A stretch of 35,233 nucleotides of DNA from the NCBI GenBank assembly GCA_022736495.1, contig DZCR01000011.1:1-35233 (forward strand), given 5' to 3'. Position 1 is the stretch's first letter. The number at the start of each line of letters is the position of its first letter. The notes under the pieces are model-generated. The model worked only from the letters and a program-made list of their open reading frames with translations, was not told the DNA's origin and did not search any database. Source of the DNA: Desulfobacca acetoxidans (lineage in GTDB: Bacteria; Desulfobacterota; Desulfobaccia; Desulfobaccales; 0-14-0-80-60-11). A program made the position numbers and the translations under genes. Positions 33,953 to 35,233 of this stretch are shown piece by piece.

Positions 33953-34270
33953 TTAGACGCAACCGGTGGGTTTCGCCAATCCCGCCATCTTACAAGCGCC
34001 TTTGCCCGGTCCTGAGGGAAAGAGCTCGTAAATATGTTTCAGTTTGTAGCCGGTTACCTTGGAAAGAATGCGGACCATGGGGGCAATGCCGTTTTTCTTG
34101 TAGTAATCCTGGAGCATGTTGATGACCTTCCAATGCTCTTCGTTCAGCTCAGAGATGCCCTCGGATTCCTTGACGTAATCCACCCACTCCTCATTCCACT
34201 GATCCAGATTTTCCAGAAAGCCGTCTTCATCTACCGTAAAGGTTTTGCCTTTGAATTCTACGGTGGCCAT
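33953..34270 (-). CDS. dsrC: DsrC sulfur-carrier protein
   Basis: DsrC is the small soluble partner of dissimilatory sulfite reductase. During sulfite reduction it carries sulfur as a trisulfide between its two C-terminal cysteines, which the membrane DsrMKJOP complex (or Hdr-like complexes) reduces. The 105-residue protein has the N-terminal DEDGFLENLDQWNEEW, a helix-rich centre and both redox cysteines, C93 (GACKMAG) and C104 (PTGCV), ten residues apart. Having both separates it from TusE-type or inactive relatives. ATG 34270 has a strong GAAGGAGG. It stands alone, away from dsrAB, as in many sulfate reducers, with its own promoter and terminator. Confidence 0.96.
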   Translation of the reverse strand: MATVEFKGKTFTVDEDGFLENLDQWNEEWVDYVKESEGISELNEEHWKVINMLQDYYKKNGIAPMVRILSKVTGYKLKHIYELFPSGPGKGACKMAGLAKPTGCV

Positions 34271-34325
34271 TAAGCGATATCCTCCTTCAATATTTTACTC
34301 GCGCAGTTTTAGTTTTTGATTTTCA

Positions 34326-34354
34326 AAGGTATGTCATTGTGAAATTTTTGTCAA
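34326..34354 (-). promoter_or_regulatory. dsrC promoter with overlapping Rex-like site
   Basis: Minus strand: TTGACA (34354-34349), 17-nt spacer, TACCTT (34331-34326), giving a leader of about 50 nt. The plus strand 34337-34354 reads TTGTGAAATTTTTGTCAA, which fits the Rex consensus TTGTGAA-N4-TTCACAA at 12 of 14 fixed positions and covers the -35 box and spacer. Rex represses respiratory genes at high NAD+. A chance match in AT-rich DNA is possible. Confidence 0.5.
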
Positions 34355-34365
34355 GCATTAAAAAT

Positions 34366-35233
34366 TCAGGAATGCCTGCCTGAGTGTACCGGGGCCGCTC
34401 CTGGAAAAATCTTTCCCGGATTCATGATGTTCAGGGGATCAAAGGCCGCCTTGATCCGGCGTTGCAGGGCTATGGCTGCGGGAGATACCTCCATCCCCAG
34501 GTAAGGGGCCTTGGTGAGACCGATGCCGTGCTCGCCGGACAGGGTGCCGTTCAATGTCCGCACCATGGCGAAAATATCCTCCACCGCCAGGGGCACCGCC
34601 TCCCGTTCCCGGTCCACCCCGCGATCATACAAGACATTGACGTGCATATTGCCGTCCCCGGCATGGCCGTAGCTGGGGATGATGAGCCCCCGGCGCCGGG
34701 CGATGTCCTGGAGGGCGTCGATGAGCTGAGGAATGGCCCCCAGGGGCACCACCACGTCTTCACTCACCTTGTGGGGCTTCACCTTTAAGAGCGCCGGGGA
34801 GATGACCTTGCGGGCTTTCCAGAGTTGCTCGGCTTCCTCTCCGGCCTTAGCCTGTAATACCAAACCGGCCCCCTGCTCCCGGCAGAACTCGGCGATCCGG
34901 GCGGCCCGGGTTTCCACGTCCTGGGGTTGGCCGTCCACCGCGATGAGCAGCAGGGCCGCGGTGCCTTCCGGCAGCTTGAAAGGCAGCATCTCCTTGACGC
35001 AGGACAGCGTCACCTGGTCCATGAACTCCAGCGCCGTGGGCGCCAGGCCCGACCTCAAGATCAGGCTGACGGCCTCCGCCGCGGCGCTCAGGGTGGCAAA
35101 GCCCGCGGCCAGGGTCTGCCGGGCCGGAGGCTTCGACACGAGCTTTAGGGTGATGCGGGTAATGACCCCCAAAGTCCCTTCCGACCCCAAAAACAGGCGG
35201 GTGAGGTCATAGCCCACCACGCCCTTCATGGTC
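34366..35233 (-). CDS. FAD-linked oxidase, GlcD / D-lactate dehydrogenase type (partial, N terminus missing)
   Basis: The frame is open to the window edge, so this is the C-terminal ~289 residues of a longer (about 460-residue) protein; the Met at 35229 is internal. It shows LFLGSEGTLGVITRI from the FAD-binding domain and the oxidase C-terminal domain with PSYGHAGDGNMHVNVLYD and GEHGIGLTKA, ending with NPGKIFPG. These flavoproteins oxidise glycolate or D-lactate and pass electrons to an iron-sulfur partner (GlcF-like) or directly to the quinone/ETF system. Glycolate oxidase subunit, D-lactate dehydrogenase and other 2-hydroxyacid dehydrogenases cannot be separated from this part. A partner gene may lie just outside the window. 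Confidence 0.9.
   Translation of the reverse strand, partial: TMKGVVGYDLTRLFLGSEGTLGVITRITLKLVSKPPARQTLAAGFATLSAAAEAVSLILRSGLAPTALEFMDQVTLSCVKEMLPFKLPEGTAALLLIAVDGQPQDVETRAARIAEFCREQGAGLVLQAKAGEEAEQLWKARKVISPALLKVKPHKVSEDVVVPLGAIPQLIDALQDIARRRGLIIPSYGHAGDGNMHVNVLYDRGVDREREAVPLAVEDIFAMVRTLNGTLSGEHGIGLTKAPYLGMEVSPAAIALQRRIKAAFDPLNIMNPGKIFPGAAPVHSGRHS

Noticed and set aside
1..35233. CRISPR arrays, rRNA, tRNA, transposases or prophage genes
   Set aside because: I looked for regularly spaced repeats, cloverleaf-like sequences and transposase motifs and saw none.

Overview
The window looks like chromosome from a GC-rich, anaerobic, sulfate-reducing member of the Desulfobacterota (former Deltaproteobacteria). 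The signs are a dsrC gene, an HdrA/MvhD/Flx-type electron-transfer operon whose HdrA needs a selenocysteine readthrough, a siroheme decarboxylase (AhbA/AhbB) protein, a sigma-54 activator, and many iron-sulfur and flavin enzymes. The species assignment is inference; no rRNA or tRNA gene was seen.

Layout. 1-1526: threonine synthase. 1545-4345: an AT-rich insert with three overlapping same-strand genes: a C5-cytosine methyltransferase, an ApaLI-like restriction enzyme and a Vsr mismatch endonuclease. 4348-8721: sigma-54 response regulator, its histidine kinase and glucose-6-phosphate isomerase in one leftward run. 8920-11489 (rightward): a decayed kinase remnant, a lone receiver-domain protein, a universal stress protein and an SGNH hydrolase. 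11710-16639: a secreted VIT/von Willebrand A protein diverging from a CHASE2 class III nucleotide cyclase and a small secreted protein.

16832-23267 is the core of interest: hdrA-flxD(mvhD)-flxC-flxB-flxA, all leftward. HdrA is interrupted by one in-frame TGA exactly where the family has a conserved Cys, and a SECIS-like hairpin follows. NAD(H) oxidised or reduced at FlxA would pass electrons through FlxB/C and MvhD to the HdrA flavin. No hdrB or hdrC is present here, so the terminal acceptor site must lie elsewhere or be different. A good sigma-70 type promoter lies about 400 nt upstream, giving an unusually long leader. A copy of a dispersed palindromic repeat sits between hdrA and flxD; a second copy is at 31.6-31.7 kb.

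23726-35233 (all leftward): CoA-disulfide/persulfide reductase with a rhodanese domain, a CDF metal exporter, UppP with a small partner gene, the c-di-AMP cyclase CdaA with its regulator CdaR, siroheme decarboxylase, a small lipoprotein, a B12-binding radical SAM protein, dsrC with a clear promoter, a Rex-like site and a terminator, and the C-terminal part of a GlcD-type FAD-linked oxidase that runs off the window. DsrC, HdrA-Flx, the persulfide reductase and AhbB fit a sulfur-based energy metabolism.
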